Shown here in pieces: positions 18,839 to 29,554 of a stretch of DNA of 64,000 nucleotides; positions within the stretch are counted from its first letter, which is position 1, and each line of letters starts with the position of its first letter. The stretch lies in the NCBI RefSeq assembly GCF_020148005.1, contig NZ_JAGXFD010000001.1:2882919-2946918 (forward strand), given 5' to 3'. A program made the position numbers and the translations under genes. Origin of the DNA: Modicisalibacter tunisiensis. GTDB lineage: Bacteria > Pseudomonadota > Gammaproteobacteria > Pseudomonadales > Halomonadaceae. A model generated the notes under the pieces. It saw only the letters and a program-made list of their open reading frames with translations, was not told the origin of the DNA and made no database searches.

Positions 18839-21800
18839 ATGAAACGGATGCTCATCAACGCGACCCAGCCCGAAGAGCTGCGCGTCGCCCTCGTCGATGG
18901 ACAGCGCCTCTACGATCTGGATATCGAATCCGGCGCCCGCGAACAGAAGAAGGCCAACATCTATCGCGGCAAGATCACCCGCGTCGAACCCTCCCTGGAA
19001 GCCGCCTTCGTCGACTTCGGTGCCGAACGCCACGGCTTCCTGCCGCTCAAGGAAATCTCCCGCGAATACTTCACCAAGGAGCCTTCCGGTCGCCCCAACA
19101 TCAAGGAGGTGATCAAGGAGGGCCAGGAAGTCATCGTTCAGGTCGACAAGGAGGAGCGCGGCAACAAGGGCGCGGCGCTCACCACCTTCATCAGCCTGGC
19201 CGGCCGCTTTCTGGTGCTGATGCCCAACAACCCGCGGGCGGGCGGCATCTCGCGGCGCATCGAGGGCGAGGAGCGCGCCCAGCTCAAGGAGGCGATGTCG
19301 GCGCTGACCCTGCCCGACAAGATGGGCGTGATCGTGCGCACCGCCGGGATCGGCCGCAGCACCGAAGAGTTGCAGTGGGACCTCGACTACCTCGCTCAGG
19401 TCTGGGAGGCGATCACCGAGGAGGCCGGCAAGCGCTCCGCGCCCTTCCTGATCTACCGCGAGTCCAACGTGATCATTCGCGCCATGCGCGACTACCTGCG
19501 CCAGGACATCGGCGAGGTGCTGATCGACAGCCCCGAGGTCCATCAGGAGGCGCTGGGCTTCATTCGTCAGGTCATGCCCTCCTACCAGCAGAAGATCAAG
19601 CTCTACGCCGATGACGTGCCGCTGTTCTCGCGCTTCCAGATCGAATCGCAGATCGAGACCGCCTACCAGCGCGAGGTCAAGCTGCCCTCCGGCGGCTCGG
19701 TGGTGATCGACCACACCGAGGCGCTGGTCTCCATCGACATCAACTCGGCGCGCGCCACCCGCGGCAGCGACATCGAGGAAACCGCCCTGCAGACCAACCT
19801 CGAGGCCGCCGACGAGATCGCCCGCCAGCTGCGCCTGCGCGACATCGGCGGCCTGGTGGTCATCGACTTCATCGACATGTCGCCGGCGCGCAACCAGCGC
19901 GAAGTCGAGAACCGCATGCGCGACGCGCTCAAGATCGACCGCGCCCGCGTGCAGATCGGCCGCATCTCGCGCTTCGGCCTGATGGAGATGTCCCGTCAGC
20001 GCCTGCGCCCCTCGCTCGGCGAGACCAGCGGCGTGGTCTGCCCGCGCTGCGACGGCCAGGGCACCATCCGCGACGTCCGCTCGCTGTCGCTGTCGGTCAT
20101 GCGCCTGATCGAGGAAGAGGCGATGAAGGAGCGCAGCGCGCAGATTCGCGCCATCCTGCCGGTGCCGGTCGCCACCTACCTGCTCAACGAGAAGCGCGCC
20201 ACCCTGGCCGACATCGAGCAGCGTCAGGGCGTCAAGGTGGTGCTGCTGCCCAACCCCGACATGGACACTCCGCACTACGACGTGCAGCGCCTGCGCGACG
20301 ATCACGTCAGCGAGGAAGGCGAGCACAAGTCCAGCTTCGAGCTCTCCACCGACACCGAGGTCGGCAAGGAACCCGACCTGACGCTGGCCAAGCCCATCCA
20401 GCGCACCGAGGCGGCGGTCAAGGGCGTGGCCCACAACGCCCCGGCACCGGCCTCCCTGCAGCAGCCGATCGAGGACGAGACGCGCCACCAGGACAGCGCC
20501 ACCCTCCCCGCGCCTACCGGCCTGCTGTCACGCTTCTTCAAGGGGCTCGGCAAACTGATCGGCACCCCGGAAGAGGAAGGCACCGATGCCGCCCAGCGCG
20601 GCAACGGCGAGGCCTCAGGCAGCCATGACGGCGCCGCCGCCCGGGACGGGCAGGGTCGCGGCAACGGCGGCCAGCGCCGTCGCCGCCAGGAAGGCCAGCG
20701 CAGCGATAGCCGTCGTGACGACGAGCGCCGCGAGAACGGGCGCCGTCGCAATGCGCAGCGTGACGACGCCCGGCGTGACGACGCCCGGCGTGACGACGCC
20801 CGGCGTGACGACGCCCGGCGTAGCGACGCCCGTCGCGACGAATCCCGTGGCGAAGAGCCACGCGAGAACGGGCGTCGCCGCGACGAAGCCCCGTCACGTG
20901 ACGAGAGCCGCGACGACGGCAAGCGTCAGGGCGATCAGACCGGCAAGCCATCGCGTCAGGGCACCGGCAAGGAGGGCGGTGGCCGGAAAGGCCCCCGCCA
21001 GACCCAGAAGGGTGACAAGACGGAAAAGGCCGACACCCAGCAAAGCGAGCCCCGGAAGGCCGACAAGCCGGAGAGCGGCAAGGCGCGTCGCGACGATGAC
21101 AGGAGCGACAAGCCGAACAAGCTTGCCGGGGCCGAAGGCGAGGCAGCGGAAGACACGGACTCTCGTCCCAAGCGCACCCGCAACAACCCCCGTCAGCGGC
21201 GTCGGCAGCATGCCCTCAACCCCGAGTCGGTCGCCGAGCAGGAACGGCTGAAGGCCGAGGCGCCGGCAGCGGACCAAGCCGCGAAGCCGGAAGCCGCCGA
21301 GAAGGCAGAAGCCGCCAAGCCGGAAGCCGCCGAGAAGACAGAAAGCACGAAGTCGGAAGCCGCCGGGACGCCGGCCGCCGAGCCGAGCAAGACCGAGGGC
21401 CGCGACAGCAGCGACGAAACGGCCCCGACGGCAAAGGCCGCGAAGGAGCCCGCGACCCAGGCCGACAGCCCGGCCGATGGCGGCGCGACCGACGATACGG
21501 CCGGGGCGGCGACCACCGCCGACAAGCCCGCCGCCCGGAGCCGCCAGCGCAAGCGGCGCGGCGAAGGCGACACGGCGAAGGCGGCCACCGAGGATGACGG
21601 CAAGGCATCCCCGTCCTCCGTCGAGAGCGAGAAAAAGGCGGCTACCGAAACGGCTGGCGATGCGTCCGCCCAGAACGCCGCCCCCGTCACCGGTTCCGAG
21701 ACTCCCGCCGAGGCACCCTCCACCCCGGAGGAACCGCAAGCCACCGGCACCGAGTCCCGGGCTCATCTCGATGCACCGGCAGCGGAAGCCTCGGCCCCGC

Positions 21801-22171
21801 AGACCGATGACACGCCGGCAGACAAGGCTGAAGCAGTCGCTTCCGAGGCAACCCCGGCAGCCGACACCAAGCCGCAGGCCGCAAGCAACGCCGAGCCCGA
21901 GACGACCGAGGCACCACAAGCCGAGGCTGACGCAGGCACCGGCAAGACCAGCGAGCCGGAGGCATCTGCCAAGGCGGAGACACCGGCGAGCGAGCCGCCG
22001 GCCGCTCCGGCCAGGGCCGAGCGTCGTCCGCGCCGCCGGCGGGCGCACAACGACCCGCGCGAGAAGCGTCGCCGCGAGCAGCAGCCCGCCGCCAAGGAAA
22101 CGCCGGCACAGGCCGAGGAAGCCCCGAGCGCGACCGAAGCCTCCTCGAGCCAGACCGAGAGCGATCGCTGA
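18839..22171 (+). CDS. rne: Ribonuclease E
   Basis: 1110 aa endoribonuclease that starts mRNA decay and processes rRNA and tRNA. The N-terminal [10 protein letters not shown] and [13 protein letters not shown] match E. coli RNase E. In order: S1 domain (about 35-120), RNase H/DNase I-like catalytic part with metal-binding Asp in [13 protein letters not shown] and VIDFIDMSP, the Zn-link CPRCDGQG, and the small domain. From about residue 560 the protein is a long low-complexity scaffold: an Arg/Asp-rich region with RDDAR repeats, a basic RQRRRQH stretch, a roughly 300-residue Ala/Glu/Pro-rich region, and a final Arg-rich RRPRRRRAH patch. These fit membrane, RNA and degradosome-binding regions, but individual sites (RhlB, enolase, PNPase) cannot be assigned by eye. 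It is slightly longer than the E. coli protein (1061). Confidence 0.97.
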   Translation: MKRMLINATQPEELRVALVDGQRLYDLDIESGAREQKKANIYRGKITRVEPSLEAAFVDFGAERHGFLPLKEISREYFTKEPSGRPNIKEVIKEGQEVIVQVDKEERGNKGAALTTFISLAGRFLVLMPNNPRAGGISRRIEGEERAQLKEAMSALTLPDKMGVIVRTAGIGRSTEELQWDLDYLAQVWEAITEEAGKRSAPFLIYRESNVIIRAMRDYLRQDIGEVLIDSPEVHQEALGFIRQVMPSYQQKIKLYADDVPLFSRFQIESQIETAYQREVKLPSGGSVVIDHTEALVSIDINSARATRGSDIEETALQTNLEAADEIARQLRLRDIGGLVVIDFIDMSPARNQREVENRMRDALKIDRARVQIGRISRFGLMEMSRQRLRPSLGETSGVVCPRCDGQGTIRDVRSLSLSVMRLIEEEAMKERSAQIRAILPVPVATYLLNEKRATLADIEQRQGVKVVLLPNPDMDTPHYDVQRLRDDHVSEEGEHKSSFELSTDTEVGKEPDLTLAKPIQRTEAAVKGVAHNAPAPASLQQPIEDETRHQDSATLPAPTGLLSRFFKGLGKLIGTPEEEGTDAAQRGNGEASGSHDGAAARDGQGRGNGGQRRRRQEGQRSDSRRDDERRENGRRRNAQRDDARRDDARRDDARRDDARRSDARRDESRGEEPRENGRRRDEAPSRDESRDDGKRQGDQTGKPSRQGTGKEGGGRKGPRQTQKGDKTEKADTQQSEPRKADKPESGKARRDDDRSDKPNKLAGAEGEAAEDTDSRPKRTRNNPRQRRRQHALNPESVAEQERLKAEAPAADQAAKPEAAEKAEAAKPEAAEKTESTKSEAAGTPAAEPSKTEGRDSSDETAPTAKAAKEPATQADSPADGGATDDTAGAATTADKPAARSRQRKRRGEGDTAKAATEDDGKASPSSVESEKKAATETAGDASAQNAAPVTGSETPAEAPSTPEEPQATGTESRAHLDAPAAEASAPQTDDTPADKAEAVASEATPAADTKPQAASNAEPETTEAPQAEADAGTGKTSEPEASAKAETPASEPPAAPARAERRPRRRRAHNDPREKRRREQQPAAKETPAQAEEAPSATEASSSQTESDR
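20759..20833 (+). repeat. 15-bp tandem repeat in rne coding for RDDAR
   Basis: Four exact copies of CGTGACGACGCCCGG (20759-20818) and a fifth degenerate copy (20819-20833). Each encodes Arg-Asp-Asp-Ala-Arg in the RNA-binding scaffold of RNase E. Being a multiple of three, copy-number change would not shift the frame. Confidence 0.9.
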
Positions 22172-22200
22172 TCGCGCACGAGACGCCTCGGTAACGCAAC

Positions 22201-22236
22201 AACGCCCGCCCTCCGTCAGGAGGGCGGGCGTTTTCT
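22201..22236 (+). terminator. Terminator of rne
   Basis: Fourteen-bp stem AACGCCCGCCCTCC/GGAGGGCGGGCGTT with a GTCA loop (22201-22214 with 22219-22232). The T residues closing the stem continue as TTCTTG. Confidence 0.9.
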
Positions 22237-22271
22237 TGTCTACCCCGGATTGTTCAGCGCGGCGGCACGGC

Positions 22272-23570
22272 TCAGCCCAGTCGCGAGCGGTTGACGAAGG
22301 CCGTCAGCGTGCGAATCAGGTAGGCGATGTCATGCACGCCGGCGGTTTCACGGATCGAGTGCATCGCCCACTGCGGCACCCCCACATCCAGCGTGGGTAC
22401 ACCGATCTCGCTGGCGGTGATCGGCCCGATGGTGCTGCCGCACCCCATGTCCGCCCGCGTGACGAAGCTCTGCACCGGCACCCCCGCCTCGTGACAGAGA
22501 TCGCGAAACAGCGCCGCCGTCTCGCTGGTGGTGGCGTAGCGCTGATTGGCATTGACCTTGATCACCGGGCCGCCGTTGATCGCCGGACCGTGGGCGGCGT
22601 CATGCTTGTCCGGAAAGTTGGGGTGCAGGGCATGGGCATTGTCGCAGGAGATCAGGCGCGAGCCCTGGATCAGCCGAACCAGCCCTTCTTCACCGGCCTC
22701 GCCGCACTGGGCATTGACGCGGCGCAGCACATCGGCCAGGAACGGCCCCTGGGCACCGCAGGCACTGGCACTGCCGACCTCCTCGTGATCGTTGGCCACC
22801 AGCAGTGCCCCCTGGCTGCCGTCGGCGGCCAGCAGCGCTTCCAGGCCACAGAAGCACGACAGCAGGTTGTCGAGGCGGGCGCCGGCGATCAGTTCCGCCT
22901 CGACCCCCACGCGGCTGGGCGGCTGAACATCATGGAGGCACAGCTCGAAGGCCAGTGGCTCGACGTCTTCCAGCCCCTGCTGCTCGTGGAGCCAGCGCTT
23001 GATAAGCGCCGTGAAGTCCGAGTCGCCGCCGCCCTGCAGCAGCACCGGCGCCATCTGGGTCTGCGCGTTCAGGGCACGCCCGTTGTTGGCCTCGCGATCG
23101 AGGTGAATGGCCAGGCTGGGAATCGTCGCCACCGGGCGATCCACATGGATCAGCACGCCTTGGGTAGTGCCGTCCTCGCGGCGCACATGCACGCGACCGG
23201 CGATCCCCAGGTCACGGTCGAACCAGGGCGCCAGCAGCGCCCCGCCGTAGACCTCGACGCCGAGTTGCAGCCAGTCGCGGTTGCGCAGCGCCGCATTGGG
23301 CTTGAGCCGCAACCCGGGGCTGTCGGTGTGCGCGCCGATCATGCGCAGCGTCTCGAGGCGCCCCTCGGGCAGCTGCAGGGCGATCAACGACGAGTCGTTA
23401 CGCGTCACGAACACGCGGTCGCCCGGCGACAGCGACCACGCCCGGGTCTCGTCGAGGCGACGATAACCGGCGCCTTCCAGCCGCCGGGCCATGTTGGCGG
23501 TCGCGTGCCAGGGGGTCGGCGAGCGGGCCAGGAATGTCAGGAGGCGTTCCAGGGTCGGATCTTGGGGCAT
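22272..23570 (-). CDS. apeB: M18 family aminopeptidase
   Basis: 432 aa from the ATG at 23570. The ATG six bases earlier abuts the GACGAGG ribosome site, so the second is better spaced. Zinc-ligand blocks of the M18 (aspartyl aminopeptidase) family are present: IGAHTDSPGL, WFDRDLGIAGRV, NDHEEVGSAS, and SCDNAHALHPN. C-terminal GCGSTIGP and the His in PQWAMHSIRE also belong to the family. It is a cytoplasmic dodecameric enzyme that removes N-terminal acidic residues. It is convergent with rne and divergent from prc. Confidence 0.92.
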   Translation of the reverse strand: MPQDPTLERLLTFLARSPTPWHATANMARRLEGAGYRRLDETRAWSLSPGDRVFVTRNDSSLIALQLPEGRLETLRMIGAHTDSPGLRLKPNAALRNRDWLQLGVEVYGGALLAPWFDRDLGIAGRVHVRREDGTTQGVLIHVDRPVATIPSLAIHLDREANNGRALNAQTQMAPVLLQGGGDSDFTALIKRWLHEQQGLEDVEPLAFELCLHDVQPPSRVGVEAELIAGARLDNLLSCFCGLEALLAADGSQGALLVANDHEEVGSASACGAQGPFLADVLRRVNAQCGEAGEEGLVRLIQGSRLISCDNAHALHPNFPDKHDAAHGPAINGGPVIKVNANQRYATTSETAALFRDLCHEAGVPVQSFVTRADMGCGSTIGPITASEIGVPTLDVGVPQWAMHSIRETAGVHDIAYLIRTLTAFVNRSRLG

Positions 23571-23608
23571 GCTCATCCTCGTCGGGGTCTATGTCTGGCG
23601 ATACAGGC

Positions 23609-23617
23609 TGCTACAAT
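23609..23617 (+). promoter_or_regulatory. Candidate extended -10 promoter of prc
   Basis: TGCTACAAT is an extended -10 element (TGN plus TACAAT), lying 78 bases before the prc ATG in the apeB-prc divergent gap. No good -35 is seen, which is acceptable for an extended -10. Confidence 0.45.
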
Positions 23618-23694
23618 GCCAAACCGGCTTGTGCGGCATCCGCGGGCCGGTCACCAGGGAACAGAGTGTACATGAAACCGGGAGTGCTTCATCG

Positions 23695-25749
23695 ATGAGC
23701 CTGACTGCAGTCATCCAGCGCGTGACGATCTTCCTGCTGCTGATCGCGCTGGGTGTACCGGCCCTTGCCGGCCCCACCCCCACGGATGCCCAGCGCCAGG
23801 CGTCGACCGAAGTCGCGGACTCTCTGGAATACGGTCACTATGCCGACGTCACGCTCGATGACGCCTGGTCGCGACGTGCCTTCGACCGCTTTCTCGATGT
23901 GCTCGATTCGCAGCGCGCCTATCTGCTGCGAAGCGATGTCGATGACTTCAGCGATCTGCGCACCTCGCTCGATGACGCCGTCACCCAGGGCAAGCTGGAT
24001 CGTGTCTACGCCCTTTACGGTCGCTACCAGCAGCGCCTGGAGGCCCGCCTGAAGTGGCTGCTGAAACAGGTCGATGATGGCCTGGACTTCGACTACACCG
24101 GCCAGGGCCGCCTGGCGCTGGATCGCGAATCGGCCGACTGGGCCCGCGACGAGGGGGCGCTCGACACCCTCTGGCACAAGCGCCTGAAGAATGCCGCCCT
24201 GTCCCTGAGCCTCAGCGACCAGTCGCCCGAGGCCGTGCAGAAGACGCTCCATGATCGCTACGAGGGTCAGCTCTCCCGGGTGAGCCAGACCAAGCCGGAA
24301 GATGTACTGGAGCTGTTCATGGCCGCCGTCACCGGCACGGTGGACCCGCACACCGAGTACTTCTCGCCGCGTCAGAGCGAGTCCTTCGACATCCAGATGC
24401 GGCTGTCGCTCGAGGGCATCGGCGCCCTGCTGCAGACCGAGGGCGAGTACGTCAAGGTGGCCAGCCTGGTTCCCGGCGGCCCCGCCGCCAAGAGCGGCGT
24501 GCTGCAGCCTGCCGACCGCATCGTCGGCGTGGGCCAGGGCAAGAGCGGCGAGATGGTCAACGTGGTGGGCATGCGCCTGGATGACGTGGTCGAGCTGATC
24601 CGCGGCCCGAAGGGATCCACGGTGCGCCTCGACGTCATTCCCGCCAAGGCGGTGGACGTGACCCGCTCGCACGTGGTGAAGATCGTCCGCGACACCGTCG
24701 AGCTCGAGGACCAGGCCGCCAGCAGCGAGGTGGTGACCGTGCATCGCGACGACGGCGACCACCGCATCGGCGTGATCAAGATCCCCACCTTTTATGTCGA
24801 CTTCGATGCCTGGCAGGCCGGGGAAGAGGATTACCGCAGCTCGACCCGCGACGTCGCCAAGGAGATCAAGAAGCTCAAGGCCCAGAACGTGGAGGGCATC
24901 CTGCTGGACCTGCGCAACAATGGTGGCGGCGCCCTCCAGGAAGCCAACTCGCTGGTGGGGCTGTTCATCGACCGCGGCCCCACCGTCCAGGTGCGTGACG
25001 CCCGGGGACGCATCAGCCTGTATGGCGACACCGACAGCGGCGTCGCCTACGACGGCCCGCTGGGCGTGCTGGTGAATCGCCTGTCCGCTTCCGCCTCGGA
25101 GATCTTCGCCGGGGCCATCCAGGACTACGGGCGCGGGCTGATCATCGGCAGCCAGACCTTCGGCAAGGGGACCGTGCAGACGCTCAGCGACCTCAGCCAC
25201 GGCCAGATCAAGCTGACCCGCGCCAAGTTCTACCGCGTCTCGGGAGAGAGCACCCAGCTGCGCGGCGTCACCCCGGACATCAGCTTCCCCAGCCTGATCG
25301 ATCCGCAGACCATCGGCGAAAGCAGCCTCGACAACGCCCTGCCCTGGGATACCGTGCGCGCCGTGCAGTACCGTCGCTACGGCCACCCGAGCGCCTACCT
25401 CGACACCCTCAAGGCGCGCCACCGCCAGCGCGTCGAGCAGGAGCCGAACTTCCTCTACCTGGAACAGCAGGCCAGCCTGATCAAGAAGCTGCGCGAGCAG
25501 CAGACCAGTGTCAGCCTCAATCGCGAGCAGCGCCAGCGCGAGATGGACGCGCAGGAGAAGGAGGAACTGGCCCTGGAAAATCGCCGGCGGCGGGCGCTGG
25601 GCCTCGAGCCGCTCGCGCACTGGGCCGATGCGCGCAACGGCGACACGAACGGCGGCGGCGAACCGGCGCCGGACCCGATCGATCGCGCCCAGGTGATCGA
25701 GGGGTCGCAGATCGTGCTGGATTACGCGCGACTCGGTCGGTCGCACTGA
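23695..25749 (+). CDS. prc: Tail-specific (C-terminal processing) periplasmic protease
   Basis: 684 aa from the ATG at 23695; upstream in-frame codons belong to the antisense apeB region. An N-terminal signal peptide (about 1-25, cut after ALA) exports it. Then come a Tsp N-terminal domain, a PDZ domain (LEGIGALLQTEGEYVKV onward) and the S41 protease domain. The Ser/Lys dyad is Ser466 in RLSASASEIF and Lys491 in QTFGKGTVQ. A charged DUF3340 C-terminal domain follows. Prc trims lipoproteins and murein hydrolases, among them PBP3 and MepS in E. coli. The length agrees with E. coli Prc (682). Confidence 0.95.
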   Translation: MSLTAVIQRVTIFLLLIALGVPALAGPTPTDAQRQASTEVADSLEYGHYADVTLDDAWSRRAFDRFLDVLDSQRAYLLRSDVDDFSDLRTSLDDAVTQGKLDRVYALYGRYQQRLEARLKWLLKQVDDGLDFDYTGQGRLALDRESADWARDEGALDTLWHKRLKNAALSLSLSDQSPEAVQKTLHDRYEGQLSRVSQTKPEDVLELFMAAVTGTVDPHTEYFSPRQSESFDIQMRLSLEGIGALLQTEGEYVKVASLVPGGPAAKSGVLQPADRIVGVGQGKSGEMVNVVGMRLDDVVELIRGPKGSTVRLDVIPAKAVDVTRSHVVKIVRDTVELEDQAASSEVVTVHRDDGDHRIGVIKIPTFYVDFDAWQAGEEDYRSSTRDVAKEIKKLKAQNVEGILLDLRNNGGGALQEANSLVGLFIDRGPTVQVRDARGRISLYGDTDSGVAYDGPLGVLVNRLSASASEIFAGAIQDYGRGLIIGSQTFGKGTVQTLSDLSHGQIKLTRAKFYRVSGESTQLRGVTPDISFPSLIDPQTIGESSLDNALPWDTVRAVQYRRYGHPSAYLDTLKARHRQRVEQEPNFLYLEQQASLIKKLREQQTSVSLNREQRQREMDAQEKEELALENRRRRALGLEPLAHWADARNGDTNGGGEPAPDPIDRAQVIEGSQIVLDYARLGRSH

Positions 25750-27588
<1,839 letters not shown>

Positions 27589-27603
27589 GCTTCCCGAACG
27601 CGA

Positions 27604-27631
27604 CGACGCCATGCCGGTCGGCATGGCGTCG
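27604..27631. other. Perfect hairpin between ligB and folE
   Basis: Twelve-bp inverted repeat CGACGCCATGCC/GGCATGGCGTCG with a GGTC loop, in the gap between the convergent ligB and folE. No T run follows on either strand, so it may be a degenerate bidirectional terminator or an mRNA 3' stabiliser. A short GGGCGC triple repeat lies next to it (about 27638-27658). Confidence 0.5.
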
Positions 27632-27664
27632 CAGGTCGGGCGCGGGCGCGGGCGCGGGTGAGGA

Positions 27665-28261
27665 TCAGTCGGCGACCGAGGCGCCGGACAGCCGGAGAAT
27701 TCTCAGGAATTCACGGCGCGTCGCCGGGTTCTTGCGGAAGGTCCCCAGCATGCGGCTGGTCACCAGGCTGGCACCGGGCTTGTGAATCCCCCGCGTGGTC
27801 ATGCACTGGTGGGACGCTTCGATGACCACGGCCACCCCCTGGGGCTGCAGCACGTCATGCAGGGTATCGGCGATCTGCACGGTCATCTTTTCCTGAATCT
27901 GCAGGCGCTTGGCATAGATCTCCACCAGCCGGGCCAGCTTGGAGATGCCCACCACGCGGCGATCGGGAATATAGCCGATATGCGCCTTGCCGATGATCGG
28001 CGCCATGTGATGCTCGCAGTGGCTCTCGAAGCGGATGTCGTTCATGACGATCATCTCGTCGTAGCCTTCCACCTCGGAGAAGGTCCGCTCGAGCACCCCC
28101 ACCGGGTCGGAGGTGTAGCCGGCGAAGAACTCCTCGTAGGCACGCACCACCCGAGCGGGGGTATCCACGAGCCCCTCGCGCTCGGGGTCGTCTCCCGCCC
28201 AGCGTATCAGTGTCCGGACGGCGTTTTCGGCCTCTTCACGGCTCGGCGCTGTCGATGCCAT
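27665..28261 (-). CDS. folE: GTP cyclohydrolase I
   Basis: 198 aa from the ATG at 28261, preceded by GAGGAT. The zinc ligands are in SHCEHHM and HQCMTTRG, and the [18 protein letters not shown] block is diagnostic of type I. It converts GTP to 7,8-dihydroneopterin triphosphate, the first step of folate synthesis. The His-Cys pattern indicates the zinc-dependent FolE, not FolE2. It diverges from folK, so two steps of the pathway sit head to head. Confidence 0.95.
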   Translation of the reverse strand: MASTAPSREEAENAVRTLIRWAGDDPEREGLVDTPARVVRAYEEFFAGYTSDPVGVLERTFSEVEGYDEMIVMNDIRFESHCEHHMAPIIGKAHIGYIPDRRVVGISKLARLVEIYAKRLQIQEKMTVQIADTLHDVLQPQGVAVVIEASHQCMTTRGIHKPGASLVTSRMLGTFRKNPATRREFLRILRLSGASVAD

Positions 28262-28459
28262 GCTTATCCTCGTGAAATCCCGCTCATGCTTGCGACTCCC
28301 GCCCCGCGGCGGAAACCATGGACAGAGGTTGTCGAGCAACCTGACGCCGAATCATATCACGATCGCCCAGTAGCGGTCCCCACCCCGTCCCCGCTCGGTT
28401 GAAAGCCGGGAAACCCCCATGCTATAGAACCGGCAGACCGGTCAGGAAAGGATACCCCG

Positions 28460-28912
28460 ATGCCCGACGCCTCCCATGAGTGCCTGCTGTCACTGGGCTC
28501 CAACATCGAGCCGCGACGCCATATCACCATGGCCACCACGATTCTGGAAGCCGAATGCCGGGTACTCGCCGCGGCGACGGTCATCGAGACGACCCCGGTG
28601 GGCTATCAGGCCCAGCCCAACTTTCTCAACGGCGCCCTGCTGCTTTACACCTCGCTGGACTATCGCGCCTTTCGCCGCTACCTCAAGGACATCGAAGCCC
28701 GACTCGGCCGTCGACGCGGCCCCATCAAGTCGGGGCCACGAACCATCGATCTGGATATCGTGCTGTGGGACCGTCGCCTGGTCGACAGTGTTGCCTGGCA
28801 GCAGGACTATGTGCGCGAACCGGCACTGGAAGCGCTGGAGCGCGCAGGCATCACCCTGGCACCGCCCGCGCTGGCTTCATGCGCCAGACAGGATGGGGAT
28901 ACGGCGAAATGA
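28460..28912 (+). CDS. folK: 2-amino-4-hydroxy-6-hydroxymethyldihydropteridine pyrophosphokinase
   Basis: 150 aa. LLSLGSNIEPR N terminus, TTPVGYQAQPNFLNGA and the HPPK signature GPRTIDLDIVLW with the two Mg-binding Asp residues. It transfers pyrophosphate from ATP to 6-hydroxymethyl-dihydropterin in folate synthesis. The protein is slightly short (E. coli 159) with a truncated C-terminal segment, but the catalytic part is complete. It is divergent from folE with about 200 bp between. Confidence 0.93.
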   Translation: MPDASHECLLSLGSNIEPRRHITMATTILEAECRVLAAATVIETTPVGYQAQPNFLNGALLLYTSLDYRAFRRYLKDIEARLGRRRGPIKSGPRTIDLDIVLWDRRLVDSVAWQQDYVREPALEALERAGITLAPPALASCARQDGDTAK

Positions 28913-28923
28913 CAGAAGAAGAA

Positions 28924-28999
28924 TGGCTCCCCGAGCAGGACTCGAACCTGCGACCCAATGATTAACAGTCATTTGCTCTACCAACTGAGCTATCGGGGA
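28924..28999 (-). tRNA. tRNA-Asn (GTT), copy 3 in transcription order
   Basis: 76 nt with encoded CCA. Acceptor TCCCCGA/TCGGGGA, anticodon loop CTGTTAA giving GTT, T arm with GGTTCGAGTCC. It is the last copy of a three-gene tandem array with 28-bp and 70-bp spacers. Confidence 0.97.
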
Positions 29000-29027
29000 A
29001 TACCTGAAAAAGGCAGGACATCGATGC

Positions 29028-29103
29028 TGGCTCCCCGAGCAGGACTCGAACCTGCGACCCAATGATTAACAGTCATTTGCTCTACCAACTGAGCTATCGG
29101 GGA
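29028..29103 (-). tRNA. tRNA-Asn (GTT), copy 2
   Basis: Sequence identical to the flanking copies, including the encoded CCA. Anticodon GTT in loop CTGTTAA. Confidence 0.97.
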
Positions 29104-29173
29104 ATACCGTCGATGTAAAAGCTCTATATTACGCGCCTTGGTCGCTTGACTCGACAATGCACGCTGCGATGCT

Positions 29174-29249
29174 TGGCTCCCCGAGCAGGACTCGAACCTG
29201 CGACCCAATGATTAACAGTCATTTGCTCTACCAACTGAGCTATCGGGGA
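29174..29249 (-). tRNA. tRNA-Asn (GTT), copy 1, promoter-proximal
   Basis: Identical to the other two copies. It is the first gene after the tRNA-Asn promoter. Anticodon GTT, CCA encoded. Confidence 0.97.
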
Positions 29250-29271
29250 ACATCACTTGAGCTCGCGACGT

Positions 29272-29299
29272 AGTATACGGATTCCTCTTCAATCGTCAA
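29272..29299 (-). promoter_or_regulatory. Promoter of the tRNA-Asn array
   Basis: -35 TTGACG (complement of 29294-29299), 16-bp spacer, -10 TATACT (complement of 29272-29277), followed by a GC-rich discriminator (ACGTCGCGAG), as expected for a stringently controlled stable-RNA promoter. Confidence 0.8.
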
Positions 29300-29347
29300 G
29301 GCATGTAATCGCCGCCGGGCCCGTCGCAACCCTCGGCTTTCCTTGAC

Positions 29348-29374
29348 GAAAACGCCCAGCGGCAAAGCGCTGGG
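29348..29374 (-). terminator. Terminator after tRNA-Met
   Basis: Minus-strand stem GCCCAGCG/CGCTGGGC (about 29353-29374) followed by GTTTTCG. It separates the tRNA-Met unit from the tRNA-Asn array, which explains why the array has its own promoter. Confidence 0.8.
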
Positions 29375-29386
29375 CTCTCGAAATCC

Positions 29387-29463
29387 TGGTGGCTACGCCC
29401 TGATTCGAACAGGGGACCCCATCATTATGAGTGATGTGCTCTAACCAGCTGAGCTACGTAGCC
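29387..29463 (-). tRNA. tRNA-Met (CAT), elongator type
   Basis: 77 nt with CCA. Begins GGCTACGTAGCTCAGC; anticodon loop CTCATAA gives CAT. Acceptor GGCTACG pairs with CGTAGCC fully, including position 1-72 as G-C, so it is the elongator rather than the initiator, which has a 1-72 mismatch. It closely resembles E. coli metT. Confidence 0.95.
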
Positions 29464-29511
29464 ATGTCGCCGACCGCGCCGAGGCTTGCAGCCCCGGTAC
29501 AGCGGTTGCGA

Positions 29512-29540
29512 ATTATGCACAGGGGCCGCCGTCTTGGCAA
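29512..29540 (-). promoter_or_regulatory. Promoter of tRNA-Met
   Basis: -35 TTGCCA (complement of 29535-29540), 17-bp spacer, -10 CATAAT (complement of 29512-29517), about 50 bases before the mature tRNA 5' end. Confidence 0.75.
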
Positions 29541-29554
29541 CCCCTGCTCGCGGA

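Noticed and set aside
27638-27660. GGGCGC triplet repeat as a microsatellite of interest
   Set aside because: Only three copies in a GC-rich gap; expected by chance at this composition.
28924-29249. Three evenly spaced identical repeats resembling a short CRISPR-like array
   Set aside because: The repeats are full tRNA-Asn genes with cloverleaf and CCA; spacers are unequal (28 and 70 bp).
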